Program-made: the position numbers and the translations under genes | Part shown: piece by piece, positions 1-9,502 of the stretch | Layout: every line of letters starts with the position of its first letter | How positions within the stretch are numbered: the first letter of the stretch is position 1 | Assembly: GCA_965261915.1 (NCBI GenBank) | Contig: CBDHDW010000011.1 | Span: forward strand, 1 to 64,000 | Reading direction: 5' to 3' | DNA: 64,000 bases | Source of the DNA: JAIBDK01 sp965261915 | Lineage (GTDB): Bacteria > Pseudomonadota > Gammaproteobacteria > Arenicellales > Poriferihabitantaceae | The notes under the pieces: generated by a model | The model's input: the letters and a program-made list of their open reading frames with translations, nothing else | The model's database searches: none | What the model was told of the DNA's origin: nothing

Positions 1-34
1 TGAAAAACGAAGTTTTGACTAAGGGCACGATTAT

Positions 35-56
35 ACATGAAATTGCAATTTCATGT
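35..56. promoter_or_regulatory. 22-bp perfect palindrome upstream of the relaxase gene
   Basis: Bases 35-56 form a perfect palindrome with 11-bp arms and no loop, centred between 45 and 46. A small hairpin (arms 4-8 and 12-16) lies just upstream. The palindrome overlaps the first in-frame ATG (53) of the relaxase reading frame and ends 20 bp before the preferred start at 77. Position and symmetry fit an operator for a dimeric repressor or part of the origin of transfer. Neither role can be proved from sequence alone, and the window begins too close upstream to see a full oriT. Confidence 0.5.
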
Positions 57-76
57 TAACGGTGTTAAGAATGTGC

Positions 77-757
77 ATGGCGATTCCTCATTTCAATTCC
101 AGAATCATCAGCCGAAAAGATGGCAAAAGCGCTGTGGCCAGTGCTGCCTATCGTCATGGCTGTAGGATGCGTGATGATCTGCGCGGGATGACGTTTGATT
201 ACAGTTACAAGGATGAAGTCAGCCATACGGAAATCACCCTGCCAACGGATTGCCCTGATTGGGCGCGTGAACGCTATGGGGCCTTGGTCGGAGATTGTCC
301 GGAAGCCCGAATTGATGTGGCGGCTGTCTCCAAACGGCTTTGGACAGACCTTGATCTGCATGAGGAACACAGCACTCATTCCAAGCGGGCCTTTGCGCAG
401 GTGGCGCGGGATTTCAACATTGCATTGCCGAAAGAATTGTCGCCCGCCGAGCGCATAAAGCTCACTCGAGATTTTGTTCAAAACAGCTTTACTTCACGCG
501 GGATGATTGCGGATTGGACGCTTCATGATCTGAAAGATAACCCGCATGTGCATGTGATGTTGAGCCTGCGATCACTGGATGTGGATGGCTGGGGCAAGAA
601 AAATCCTGACTGGAATGACCGCGCATTGCTACGCAGCTGGCGTTCCGAATGGGCGCATGAGGCGAATATAGCGTTAGAGCGGGCGGGTCTGGATGAGCGG
701 ATTGATCATCGTAGTCTGGTGGATCAGGGGATTGAACTGGGCGCGGTCAACCTATAA
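77..757 (+). CDS. MobA/MobL-family relaxase domain (MOBQ-like), separated by frameshift from its helicase part
   Basis: DNA relaxase that would nick and covalently hold the transferred strand at oriT. The protein starts with the MAIPHF segment typical of MobA/MobL. The ATG at 77 is preferred because that segment marks the family N terminus, although an in-frame ATG exists at 53. The AAYR segment near residue 25 carries the probable catalytic tyrosine, and HVHVM near residue 160 is the metal-binding histidine motif. The family-typical DHRS motif follows near the end. The frame stops at 757, just after DQGIELG, where relatives continue into the helicase region. The continuation is present in the +1 frame (next entry), so this is probably the N-terminal part of one TraA-like protein broken by a one-base change, or joined by programmed frameshifting. 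Confidence 0.85.
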   Translation: MAIPHFNSRIISRKDGKSAVASAAYRHGCRMRDDLRGMTFDYSYKDEVSHTEITLPTDCPDWARERYGALVGDCPEARIDVAAVSKRLWTDLDLHEEHSTHSKRAFAQVARDFNIALPKELSPAERIKLTRDFVQNSFTSRGMIADWTLHDLKDNPHVHVMLSLRSLDVDGWGKKNPDWNDRALLRSWRSEWAHEANIALERAGLDERIDHRSLVDQGIELGAVNL

Positions 758-3700
758 CCCGCATGTGGCGGAGCATGCGGAGAAAACAGGTAAGCCGGCG
801 CGGATCAAGGAAATCTGCGCCAAGGCGCGGATCAAAAACGCAGCGTATCTGCGGGAATATCCAGAGCATATTCTGACGGTTCTGAATGCGGAACGGACGG
901 TGTTTTCCCAAAAACATATCGAGAAGGCTTTTGAAAAACGCCTGGGAAAGAGTGGCGACATCGCTGCGTTGGTGGCGAAGGCCATGGGGTCGCCTGATTT
1001 GGTGCAGTTGGAGAAGACGGGTGCTGGGGAGGTTTTATACGCAACGAAGGCGCATATGTCGGCGGAGATAAATCTGCTGGTTGATGCGCTTGCGCTGCAT
1101 TCTGAACGCCTTGTTGTCCCTGAGTCCCTCTCGGTGAGTGCTTCGCATTCACCCGTTGGGTTGGCAGGGCATTTCATGCTCGGGAAACCTGCCGGGTCTG
1201 GGGCTACGGGTAAAGTGGTGGACGGTGAACCAGGGTCTGGGCTTGGCGCGGATCAGCTCAACGCGCTGCAATCGATGGTTTCGGATTGTCGCCTGTCGCT
1301 GGTGACAGGCTATGCCGGGGCGGGCAAAACCCGCACGATTGCACAAGCTGTCAAGATTTGGGAAGATCGGGGTTTCGCGGTGATCGGCGGGGCCGTTTCG
1401 GGTAAGGCCACGCAAGAGTTGAGCGATATTAAAGGGCTGAACGCCGCCTCGCTTGCGGCCTGGGAGGCGCGTTGGTCACGGGGGCAGGTGCCGCCGCGTG
1501 GCCGTTTCGTGTTTTTCATGGACGAGGCCGGCATGGTTGGGGCGAGCCATTGGGAGCGGGTGCAGCGGCGCATTCTTGAGCTGGGTGGCAAGCTTGTGGC
1601 GGTGGGCGATCCGGAGCAGCTGCAACCGGTTCTGGATACGGCGGCTTTCGGGGCGGTGATTGACCGTCTGGGGGCGCAGACCATCAGCCATGTGCGCCGC
1701 ATGGAGAATTCGGCGGAACGGGAGGCGACGGTTCAGTTTGCCCAAGGCGAAGCGGGTGCGCAGGCGGCTCTGGGGTATTATGAGGCGGCGGGGTGTATCC
1801 AGTATGAGCGCAGTGTGGCCGAGGCAATCGGGGTGCTGGCGGAAGCCTATTACAGCACTGGCAATCCGGAAGACAGCCGTTTGGCCATCGGTTATTCCAA
1901 CGCGGATGTTGTTGCGCTGAACGCAGAGATCCGGTTGCAGGCGATTGCGCGCGGGGTGATCAATCAGGATTATGAGATTGACTACGGTTTGATCCGCCGG
2001 ATTGATCGTAGCGGGCTGCATCCGAAGATTGAGATAGCACCGATGATCTTCGCGCCGGGGGAGCGCATTATATTCACCCGCCCGCACAGGGAGCTTGAGA
2101 TTGCGAAGTCGGGCTTTGCCACGATTGAGGCCGCGCGGGTCGGAGAGATCGATCTTTTGCTGGACGGGGACGCGGGGCGGCGTGTCACAATCGATATGAC
2201 AGCGTTTGATCATTTTGATTACGGCTATGCGGCGACAACGCATAAATCGCAGGGCATGACGGTGGATTACAGTTTTGCGCTCGCACATGGCCGGATGAAC
2301 CGCCATGTGGCCTATGTGCAGATGTCGCGGCATCGCAAGGCTGTGCGGATGTTTGTGCCCGAGCGCAGATTTAAGGACATCTCCTTTGAGGAGGCGGTCA
2401 CGCGCAGCGGCTATCTGAATATGAGTGCGGAAGTCCGGGCAGATCGCCAGCGCGGACGTTCAACGCCTGATCTTTCGGGGCCTGATCTGGCCGTTTCCAA
2501 TTTTGAAGGGGCCGATTTTGGCGCACGCGCGGACTACCTGCCAGATAATGTTGTGTCTCATGATGCCGCGTTTCTGGCGGACGGGCATTTGTCGGGTGTT
2601 CTGAAACGGGTGTACGGGTTGCTGGCCTCGGAATATGTTGAAGAAACCACAGCGATGTTTGCGGATGATCCGCAGGGCTATGTGGCGCATCCCCAGGGTG
2701 TCATTGAGGATATTCTGGCGCATCAGTCGTATTTTAAGGCCGATGATGTTGCGGCTAAATTGTCCGCAGTTGTGCTTGATCCGGATAGTTTTGCGCGTCT
2801 GTTCCGCGAAGCCATGTCGCATCCTGATCTGGTTGTGCTGTCGGAGGAAGGCACGCTGGGTGAGGGCCGTATTTACAGCACAAAGCGCCAGGTGGCGCTG
2901 GAACTCGCTGTGTTGGATCGCGGGGTGGCACTGGCGTTTGGTGCGCAGGATCAGGCTTTGGAAATCAGCGCTGGCTACAGGATGGCGGCGATGGCGCAAT
3001 GCGATCCGGCCCTCTCTCTGGGGGATGCGGTGCAGCACGGCTGTGAGGGCGCGCAGGTGCGGCTGATCACAGGGGGATCCGGGTCCGGTAAAACAACGGC
3101 ACTGGGTGTTCTGGCGACAGCGCACGAGATGGCCGGCTGTGATGTTATCCCGGTTGGCGCCACACGGGCGGCGGCGGAAGTCTTCGGGAGCCATGTGGGC
3201 GGAACAGCAAGGAGCTTTGGCTCTCTGGAATACGGGCTGGAGCGGGGCACGATCGCGCTTGGTCCGAACAGTGTGATTGTTCTGGATGAAGCGGGCATGA
3301 TGGGTGCGGGCGCGTCTTCGCGGCTTTTGTCGATTGTTGAGGCAAGCGGCGCCAAGCTGATTGCCGGGTTTGATCCGGCGCAGCTGGCCCCGGTCGAGGC
3401 AGGCGCGATATTCCGCGCGCTTGAGGAGCGGATCGGGTCTTGCAAACTGGGTGGCAGTCTACGTCAGCGCAGCCCGGCATCGCGGGCGTTTATTAAAGAG
3501 CTGGCGTCTTCGGGGGGTGCTGCCAATGACCTGGCAGATGATCTGATTGCGGGTCTGCCGGGGGATGCGGTGGTCGCCGGGTCATCGGCAACCGGGTCAT
3601 CGGTTCAGTGTGATTTGGTTTGTGCCGGATCGCGGGAACTGGCGATATCGGTGCTGGCAGATGCCTACATCAATGACCCTGCGGCAGACAAGATTGCACT

Positions 3701-6700
3701 GGCGCACAGCCGCGCCGATGTTGCGGCCCTCAACAGAGCGATTGCCTTGCGGCTGGATGCAGGGCCATCCGCAAGAAATGTTCCTGACACCGCGCCGGAT
3801 GATGCGCCGGATCAATGGGCTGCGCGCGCGGGCATCAAAGGGTTTGCGGTGGGCGACGCGATATGCCTGTCGGAATATTACGCGCCGGCGCGCTTGCCGG
3901 CTGGCACCAGCGGGGTTGTTGTCGCGGCGGATGACGAAGGTTTCAAACTGCGTCTGGGGCGCGCGAATGAAGACAGGTTTGTTGTGGTCGGGCGCGATGA
4001 TGTGGAGTTCAAGGCCGGGCTTCACTTTGCGCAGACGCTTTATGCCGCCAAAGGGCGCGGGTGCGCTTCGGTGCATATGCTGGGGTCGCGCGGCATGTCC
4101 CGGGCCGGGTTGTACACCGGCGTTGGTTTGCATGAATACAGGTTCAGCCTTGTTTTACCGGTTGCCCCGGATGCGGGTGCCGGTTTTCTCGGGGCCGTTT
4201 TGGGCCAGGATGGTCGCGGCAGTTCCGTCACTGATTACAGGTTTGATGCATTGGCGGCGCTGGCCGAGGTGAGTGATCACGCGGAGGCTTTGCATCAAAC
4301 GCGGCGCGGCGCAAATACTCCCTATGTGATGGATGTTGTCGATGTGGATGCGGCGAATGCCGCCTATCTGCGGGCGCATCCGGAACATATTCTGACCTTG
4401 ATCGGCATTGAGCGGACGGTGTTTACGCAGGCGGATATTGAAGCGGCCTTGAAGGCACGGCTTGGCTCGGGCGGGGAGGCCGAGAGATTATTGGAGCCCG
4501 TGTTCGCGCATCCGGCTCTGGTGCCGCTGGAGAGGTTTGGCCCGGGCGGCGGCCGGCTTTACACAACGCGGGCGCATGTGGTGACGGAAACCAATCTGGT
4601 TGCGCAGGCGCGGGCTGTGAACGCCGCGCCGTTTGCAGGTGATTTCAGCGTTGCTGCGGATGCCATATCAGAACAACTGGATCCTGTGCAAAGGCTGGCC
4701 GTCGGGGCGATGTCGGACGCGCAAAGAATTACGCTGGTGACGGGCTATGCCGGGGCCGGCAAGACGGCGGCCATCGGGGAGGCGGCCAGGATATGGGCGG
4801 CGCGGGGCTATGAGGTGATCGGGGGCGCTCTTTCGGGGCGGGCAACCGAAGAACTTGCCGGCATTGGCGGTCTTGAGGCGGCTTCGCTTGCGTCCTGGGA
4901 GGCGCGTTGGGAACGGGGTCGCGCGCCTGCAAACGGCAAGTTTGTATTCTTTATGGATGAGGCCGGGATGGTTGGCTCCGATGTCTGGGCGCGGGTTCAG
5001 AACCGGGTGATGCAGATGGGCGGCAAGCTTGTGGCGGTCGGCGATCCGGAGCAGTTGCAACCGATCTCGGATGGCAATGCGTTCAAAGCCCTTGAGGCAG
5101 AGCTTGGGGCGGCCCTGATTGATAAGGTCTGGCGCCAGCAAAGCGCGCAGGAGCGGCGCTATACCGAACAGCTGGCGCGGGGGGGTGCTCAGGCCGCTGC
5201 GGCGATACGTGCGTATCACGCGCAGGGGTCGGTGAACTTCCGCGACGAGGTCGAAGATTGTATTGGCGATGTGGCGGAGGCTTACTTCAGGTCCGGGGAT
5301 GGATCGCAGAGCCGGATGGCTCTGGCTTATACGGGGCGGGATGTGGCGGCCCTCAATGTGGCCATTCGCGCGCAAGCCCTTATACGCGGTTTGGTGAGGG
5401 ACTCCTCGGTGCTGAACTATGGGCAGATTGAACGGATTGTCCGCGTGGGCGGGGTTAAGACCGTCGAGACCGCACCGCTGATGTTGGGCGAGGGCGAGCG
5501 GGTGATCTTTACCAAGGCGCATCGTGATCTGGGTATTCCAAAATCTGCTTTTGCAACGGTTCTAAAGACACGGATCGGAGAGTTTGATCTGCTGCTCGAC
5601 GGCGATGAGGGGCGGCGTGTCACAATCAATACGGGCCAGTTCAACGCTTTTGACTACGGCTATGCCGCCACGGTTCATAAATCGCAGGGCATGACACAGG
5701 ATTACATCTTTGTGGTTGGTCATGGCTATATGGATAAGCATGCGCTTTATGTCGCACTATCGCGGCACAGACTGGCGGTTGAGCTGCATGTGCCACGCAG
5801 CCGTATCCCTGATCTGGCGCAGCTGGAAGTTATGGCAGGGCGGAGCAATTATCAATCGCTTGCGGCGCTGGAGGCCCCGAGTTCTATTCCGGGGGTTGTT
5901 CTGGAAAGTTCGGGTCGCGCCTTGTCGAAAGACGACATCGGGAGCCGTCTGGATCGGCTGGATACGCCCGTTGTCGCAGAGGTGTCTTTTGAAGCGGATG
6001 CGCATCTGGCGAGCGTTGCTAACCGCATGACCGGGTTGCTGGCGTCCAATTATGTGACCGGTGATCCGGTCTTTGGCGACGATCCCAAAGGCTATGGGCA
6101 AGACCCGCAGAAAATCATTGATGATATTATTCAGCATCAATCGACGTTGCGGGCGGCGGATGTTGCGCGCAAGCTGTCGGGGGTGGTTCTGGAGCCGGAT
6201 AGTTTTGCGCGTCTGTTCCGCGCGGCGATGTCGCATCCTGATCTCGTTGTACTGGCGGAAGACGGCGCTGGCGGTGAGGGCCGGATTTACAGCACAAAGC
6301 ACCAGGTGGGGTTGGAGCTTGATGTGATGGATCGCGGGGTGCGTCTGGCACTCCAGCGGCCAGAGGATCATGGCTGTTATGTGCCGGGGCTCGGGTTTGA
6401 TACGTTGCGGCAGGTTCTGAAGGACCGGGATCTGACGGAAGAACAGGGGGATGCGTTGCGACAGGGGGCGACCAATGCGCAGCTCAGCCTGATCAGCGGC
6501 GGATCGGGCACCGGCAAGACGCGTGTGGCGGCGGCTTTGGCTGAAGCGCATCTGGCCGAAGGCTGGCAGGTGCTGGGTGTTGCGCCAACCGGGATCGGCG
6601 CGGATCATCTGCGCGCTGCGGGGGTTGGTCGGGTGATGACGCTGGCGGGGCTGGAACATGGTCTGGCAACCGGGCGGCTTAGGCTTGATCCGAACACGGT

Positions 6701-9410
6701 GATAATTCTGGATGAGGCGGGTCAGGTTGGGGCCAAGAGTGCGGATCGTTTGTTTGCGCATATCGAGGCCAGCGGTGCCAAGCTGATTGCGCTTAACGAC
6801 AACGACCAGTTGGGACCCTTTGAGGCCGCGCCGATCTTCCGGACTTTGGAAGCAAGGGTTGGCTCTGTTGAACTTGGGGTCGGGCAGCGTAGCCGCAACA
6901 GTGCGCTGGCGTTCACGCTGTCGCTGATGACCCATCGGCGTGGCAATGTTGAGGAGATGGTCAAGCGGCTTGATAATCTAGGGGTTTTGCAGGCTGGTCA
7001 TACACGGGCGCAAAGTATCCGCAAAATTGCCGCCCAGTTTGTTGCCGACCCTGCATTGGATAAAATAGCCATTGCGCATTCACGCGCCGATGTTGCCGCA
7101 TTGAACGATCAGATCCGCACTGAACTGGATGCACGGATGCCGGAACGTGTGGATCCGTCCGGAGAAAACCATCCTTCAGGTTCGATTGCAGATTTACGTC
7201 CTGGGGACCGGATCGTGCTGGGATCGTATTATGAAGCCGCACATCTCAGGGCCGGAACAAGATTTGAAGTTGCGCGCAGGGATGAGACTGGCGTTATCTT
7301 GCGGATGGGGTCCGGGGATGAGGCGCAGTTTCTGAAGTTTGAAAGTGAAGATCCAGCGTTTGAATATCGCTTCGGGTTTGCCACAACGGTGCAGGGGTCG
7401 AAAGGCTGCTCATATGATTCTGTGCATATTCTGGCCACGCCGGGCATGTCACGCAATCTGCTTTACACCGGGGCGGCATTGCACCGCCAATCGGTCAATA
7501 TTGTTCTGCCAACCCGTGAAGCGCAGAAGCTCAGTGCGGCCCGTGCCATCCTCCAGACCGACGGCACTGCCCGCTCGGTACTGGATTACGGGTTTGATGC
7601 AGCCCTTGCGGCGCGCGCGGCGATGCAGGGCCAGGCGGTACAGGTGCGCGAGACCGAGATTACGCGCGGGGTCGCGCGCTTGCGCGGCTGGTTTGGTGGT
7701 GCATCCGGGCAGGTCTTGCCGCATGGCATCGGGGCAGAGGTTATGGCGGAGCTGATCGGCGGGCAGATTATCGAGAGCGGAAAAGCGCCATCGGGGGAGG
7801 TCAGGAGTGCTTTATCAGAGATGGTGACGCAGGTCAGTGATCCCGGCAGATGGCGCAAAATATCCCGGCAGTTGCCAGGGGGCTTTGTGGAAGAAGAAAG
7901 CCGGCTTGCGGTGTCAAAGGCGGGGATTGGTTCTGACGGGCAGGCTTTGCCGGTTGCCCGGGTTCTGGCGCGTGGCCAGTTGGCGGCTGAGCACATGGGC
8001 GAGAGTGAACTGGCGGCGCGGTTCGGGCGCGGGCTTGATCTTTACGCAGCGCGGGCCGATGAAGCCCGGCGCACGGTCGGTATCGCGGCACTGGAAGCGG
8101 TGCAGGTGGATCATTTGCCGGAGGTTGCCTGGCCGGAGGTGCCCGGCCGGGCCGGGCCGGATGCGTTCGGGGATCGCCGCGAGGCCAGAAATACGCGGCA
8201 GCGCCGCCCTGCGCGATCTTTGCGCAATCTGTTTCCGACAAGTGAGGCCGAGGTTGCCAGGCGGCTGGTGGGGCTGATCATTCCGAACGATCGGCACGCA
8301 CCCGGGTTTCTGGACGGGTTTTTGGAAGAATGGGACAAGCACAGCCCGCGGGCGGCAGGCCAGCGCGGGATGGATCTGTCACGGGCAGGTCTGGAGCGTG
8401 CGTCAGATAGTGGCGCGGAGATCGTGATCAATACGGGTGTGCCATTGGGGACTGCGCGGGCGGATGCGCCTGAGGCGGGTACACCGGATGCGGGCATCCA
8501 GCTGGATGGTCTGGCAGAGCGCCTCACCGCGGGTACGGCGCAGGCGCAGGCGGTTGATCCGGATGCGACATCTGCGGATACGGATGCCCCAACGCGCCGG
8601 CTGGATGATCTGGCGCGCAGCCTCACCTCGGCGGTGTCGCAGCATATTGAATACTTCAGTGAGGTGCACGAACGGGATGATCTGCACCGTGACATCCGGC
8701 AGTTGCTGGCGGAGGGGCAGCGCTTTGCGCCGGATAATTCTGACAAGATTGAAGCGTCGGCCCGTGAGATCGCAAAAGCCCGGCGCATCAATGACATCAA
8801 ACGTGCGTTGATTGCAGAAATAGAACCGTCCGAAGTTGCAGAAATGAAAGCCGTATACACCGATGAAGCCCCCTATGTTCATCTTGGTGGCTCGCTGCAA
8901 GACACCTATGAAGCGCAGCTTCCTGGGCGGCTGGCAAACATGACGGATGACCACAGACCAACGGAAACGGATCGTGATATCGTTCGTGCAACGCAGTTTC
9001 TGCCTGAAGACTCTGGCGAAGATCGCAAAGAACTGGCAGCGGAAGTTGTGCGCGCGGCTGGTTACGAGACGCTGCCGGAGGCTGAAAATCTGAAGACGGA
9101 ACGCGGAGCACTTCTTGAGCGTCTGTCGTCCAGTGACAAAATCACGAAGTCACAGCAACCGGATTTTGCCGTAAGGCTCTACAAAGCGTTTACCCACAAG
9201 GAAGTTGATGCGCTTGCCAATCCAAAAGCCGCCCTTCCAGCCTCGCTGCCTGTGCAGCCGGAAATGCGTGGCATCCTTGCGCAGTTGCTCGGGCCGGTGT
9301 TTGCCAGCCAGAACATAAGCATTACGCCATGGGGCAATCATATGAGGCAAGTCACCCGGGGCAGGGATCGCGAACTTGAGCGTGAGCGCGGGTCAGGCAG
9401 GGAGCGGTAG
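693..9410 (+). CDS. Giant TraA-like conjugative helicase with four RecD/TraI-type ATPase modules
   Basis: A 2905-residue protein expected to unwind the transferred strand during conjugation. Homology to TraA begins near residue 20, and the preceding residues are out-of-frame relaxase sequence, so the listed start is only the first ATG. Four Walker A motifs lie at about residues 205 (TGYAGAGKT), 793 (TGGSGSGKT), 1350 (TGYAGAGKT) and 1935 (SGGSGTGKT), each followed by a DEAG Walker B motif. Modules 1 and 3 keep the VGDPEQLQP, HKSQGMT and SRHR helicase motifs. Modules 2 and 4 form a second, more degenerate type. Spacing is 1142-1145 residues between like modules, so a two-helicase unit has been duplicated. 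Each module begins with a similar segment of about 80 residues ending near an STK/TTR motif. The C-terminal 600 residues are unlike known domains and rich in charged residues. Typical TraA proteins are half this length or less. Confidence 0.85.
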   Translation: MSGLIIVVWWIRGLNWARSTYNPHVAEHAEKTGKPARIKEICAKARIKNAAYLREYPEHILTVLNAERTVFSQKHIEKAFEKRLGKSGDIAALVAKAMGSPDLVQLEKTGAGEVLYATKAHMSAEINLLVDALALHSERLVVPESLSVSASHSPVGLAGHFMLGKPAGSGATGKVVDGEPGSGLGADQLNALQSMVSDCRLSLVTGYAGAGKTRTIAQAVKIWEDRGFAVIGGAVSGKATQELSDIKGLNAASLAAWEARWSRGQVPPRGRFVFFMDEAGMVGASHWERVQRRILELGGKLVAVGDPEQLQPVLDTAAFGAVIDRLGAQTISHVRRMENSAEREATVQFAQGEAGAQAALGYYEAAGCIQYERSVAEAIGVLAEAYYSTGNPEDSRLAIGYSNADVVALNAEIRLQAIARGVINQDYEIDYGLIRRIDRSGLHPKIEIAPMIFAPGERIIFTRPHRELEIAKSGFATIEAARVGEIDLLLDGDAGRRVTIDMTAFDHFDYGYAATTHKSQGMTVDYSFALAHGRMNRHVAYVQMSRHRKAVRMFVPERRFKDISFEEAVTRSGYLNMSAEVRADRQRGRSTPDLSGPDLAVSNFEGADFGARADYLPDNVVSHDAAFLADGHLSGVLKRVYGLLASEYVEETTAMFADDPQGYVAHPQGVIEDILAHQSYFKADDVAAKLSAVVLDPDSFARLFREAMSHPDLVVLSEEGTLGEGRIYSTKRQVALELAVLDRGVALAFGAQDQALEISAGYRMAAMAQCDPALSLGDAVQHGCEGAQVRLITGGSGSGKTTALGVLATAHEMAGCDVIPVGATRAAAEVFGSHVGGTARSFGSLEYGLERGTIALGPNSVIVLDEAGMMGAGASSRLLSIVEASGAKLIAGFDPAQLAPVEAGAIFRALEERIGSCKLGGSLRQRSPASRAFIKELASSGGAANDLADDLIAGLPGDAVVAGSSATGSSVQCDLVCAGSRELAISVLADAYINDPAADKIALAHSRADVAALNRAIALRLDAGPSARNVPDTAPDDAPDQWAARAGIKGFAVGDAICLSEYYAPARLPAGTSGVVVAADDEGFKLRLGRANEDRFVVVGRDDVEFKAGLHFAQTLYAAKGRGCASVHMLGSRGMSRAGLYTGVGLHEYRFSLVLPVAPDAGAGFLGAVLGQDGRGSSVTDYRFDALAALAEVSDHAEALHQTRRGANTPYVMDVVDVDAANAAYLRAHPEHILTLIGIERTVFTQADIEAALKARLGSGGEAERLLEPVFAHPALVPLERFGPGGGRLYTTRAHVVTETNLVAQARAVNAAPFAGDFSVAADAISEQLDPVQRLAVGAMSDAQRITLVTGYAGAGKTAAIGEAARIWAARGYEVIGGALSGRATEELAGIGGLEAASLASWEARWERGRAPANGKFVFFMDEAGMVGSDVWARVQNRVMQMGGKLVAVGDPEQLQPISDGNAFKALEAELGAALIDKVWRQQSAQERRYTEQLARGGAQAAAAIRAYHAQGSVNFRDEVEDCIGDVAEAYFRSGDGSQSRMALAYTGRDVAALNVAIRAQALIRGLVRDSSVLNYGQIERIVRVGGVKTVETAPLMLGEGERVIFTKAHRDLGIPKSAFATVLKTRIGEFDLLLDGDEGRRVTINTGQFNAFDYGYAATVHKSQGMTQDYIFVVGHGYMDKHALYVALSRHRLAVELHVPRSRIPDLAQLEVMAGRSNYQSLAALEAPSSIPGVVLESSGRALSKDDIGSRLDRLDTPVVAEVSFEADAHLASVANRMTGLLASNYVTGDPVFGDDPKGYGQDPQKIIDDIIQHQSTLRAADVARKLSGVVLEPDSFARLFRAAMSHPDLVVLAEDGAGGEGRIYSTKHQVGLELDVMDRGVRLALQRPEDHGCYVPGLGFDTLRQVLKDRDLTEEQGDALRQGATNAQLSLISGGSGTGKTRVAAALAEAHLAEGWQVLGVAPTGIGADHLRAAGVGRVMTLAGLEHGLATGRLRLDPNTVIILDEAGQVGAKSADRLFAHIEASGAKLIALNDNDQLGPFEAAPIFRTLEARVGSVELGVGQRSRNSALAFTLSLMTHRRGNVEEMVKRLDNLGVLQAGHTRAQSIRKIAAQFVADPALDKIAIAHSRADVAALNDQIRTELDARMPERVDPSGENHPSGSIADLRPGDRIVLGSYYEAAHLRAGTRFEVARRDETGVILRMGSGDEAQFLKFESEDPAFEYRFGFATTVQGSKGCSYDSVHILATPGMSRNLLYTGAALHRQSVNIVLPTREAQKLSAARAILQTDGTARSVLDYGFDAALAARAAMQGQAVQVRETEITRGVARLRGWFGGASGQVLPHGIGAEVMAELIGGQIIESGKAPSGEVRSALSEMVTQVSDPGRWRKISRQLPGGFVEEESRLAVSKAGIGSDGQALPVARVLARGQLAAEHMGESELAARFGRGLDLYAARADEARRTVGIAALEAVQVDHLPEVAWPEVPGRAGPDAFGDRREARNTRQRRPARSLRNLFPTSEAEVARRLVGLIIPNDRHAPGFLDGFLEEWDKHSPRAAGQRGMDLSRAGLERASDSGAEIVINTGVPLGTARADAPEAGTPDAGIQLDGLAERLTAGTAQAQAVDPDATSADTDAPTRRLDDLARSLTSAVSQHIEYFSEVHERDDLHRDIRQLLAEGQRFAPDNSDKIEASAREIAKARRINDIKRALIAEIEPSEVAEMKAVYTDEAPYVHLGGSLQDTYEAQLPGRLANMTDDHRPTETDRDIVRATQFLPEDSGEDRKELAAEVVRAAGYETLPEAENLKTERGALLERLSSSDKITKSQQPDFAVRLYKAFTHKEVDALANPKAALPASLPVQPEMRGILAQLLGPVFASQNISITPWGNHMRQVTRGRDRELERERGSGRER

Positions 9411-9502
9411 GTGTAACGAACTGCAATCATCGCGATTTTTCGACCGAATTAAATGCGAATGAAACCAGCGCCGTCTGATGGAACTCCATCACGTAAATTC
9501 AA
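9411..9502. other. Short convergent intergenic region
   Basis: Separates the plus-strand helicase gene from the minus-strand PLD gene. Only a weak hairpin (about 9476-9489) is visible and there is no T-run, so no convincing terminator can be named. Confidence 0.4.

Noticed and set aside
1476..2333. Minus-strand frame of 285 codons
   Set aside because: Shadow of the helicase coding region; no protein-like features.
5757..6935. Long minus-strand open frame of 392 codons
   Set aside because: It is antisense to the helicase gene, arginine/proline-rich, and arises from codon bias of the real plus-strand gene.
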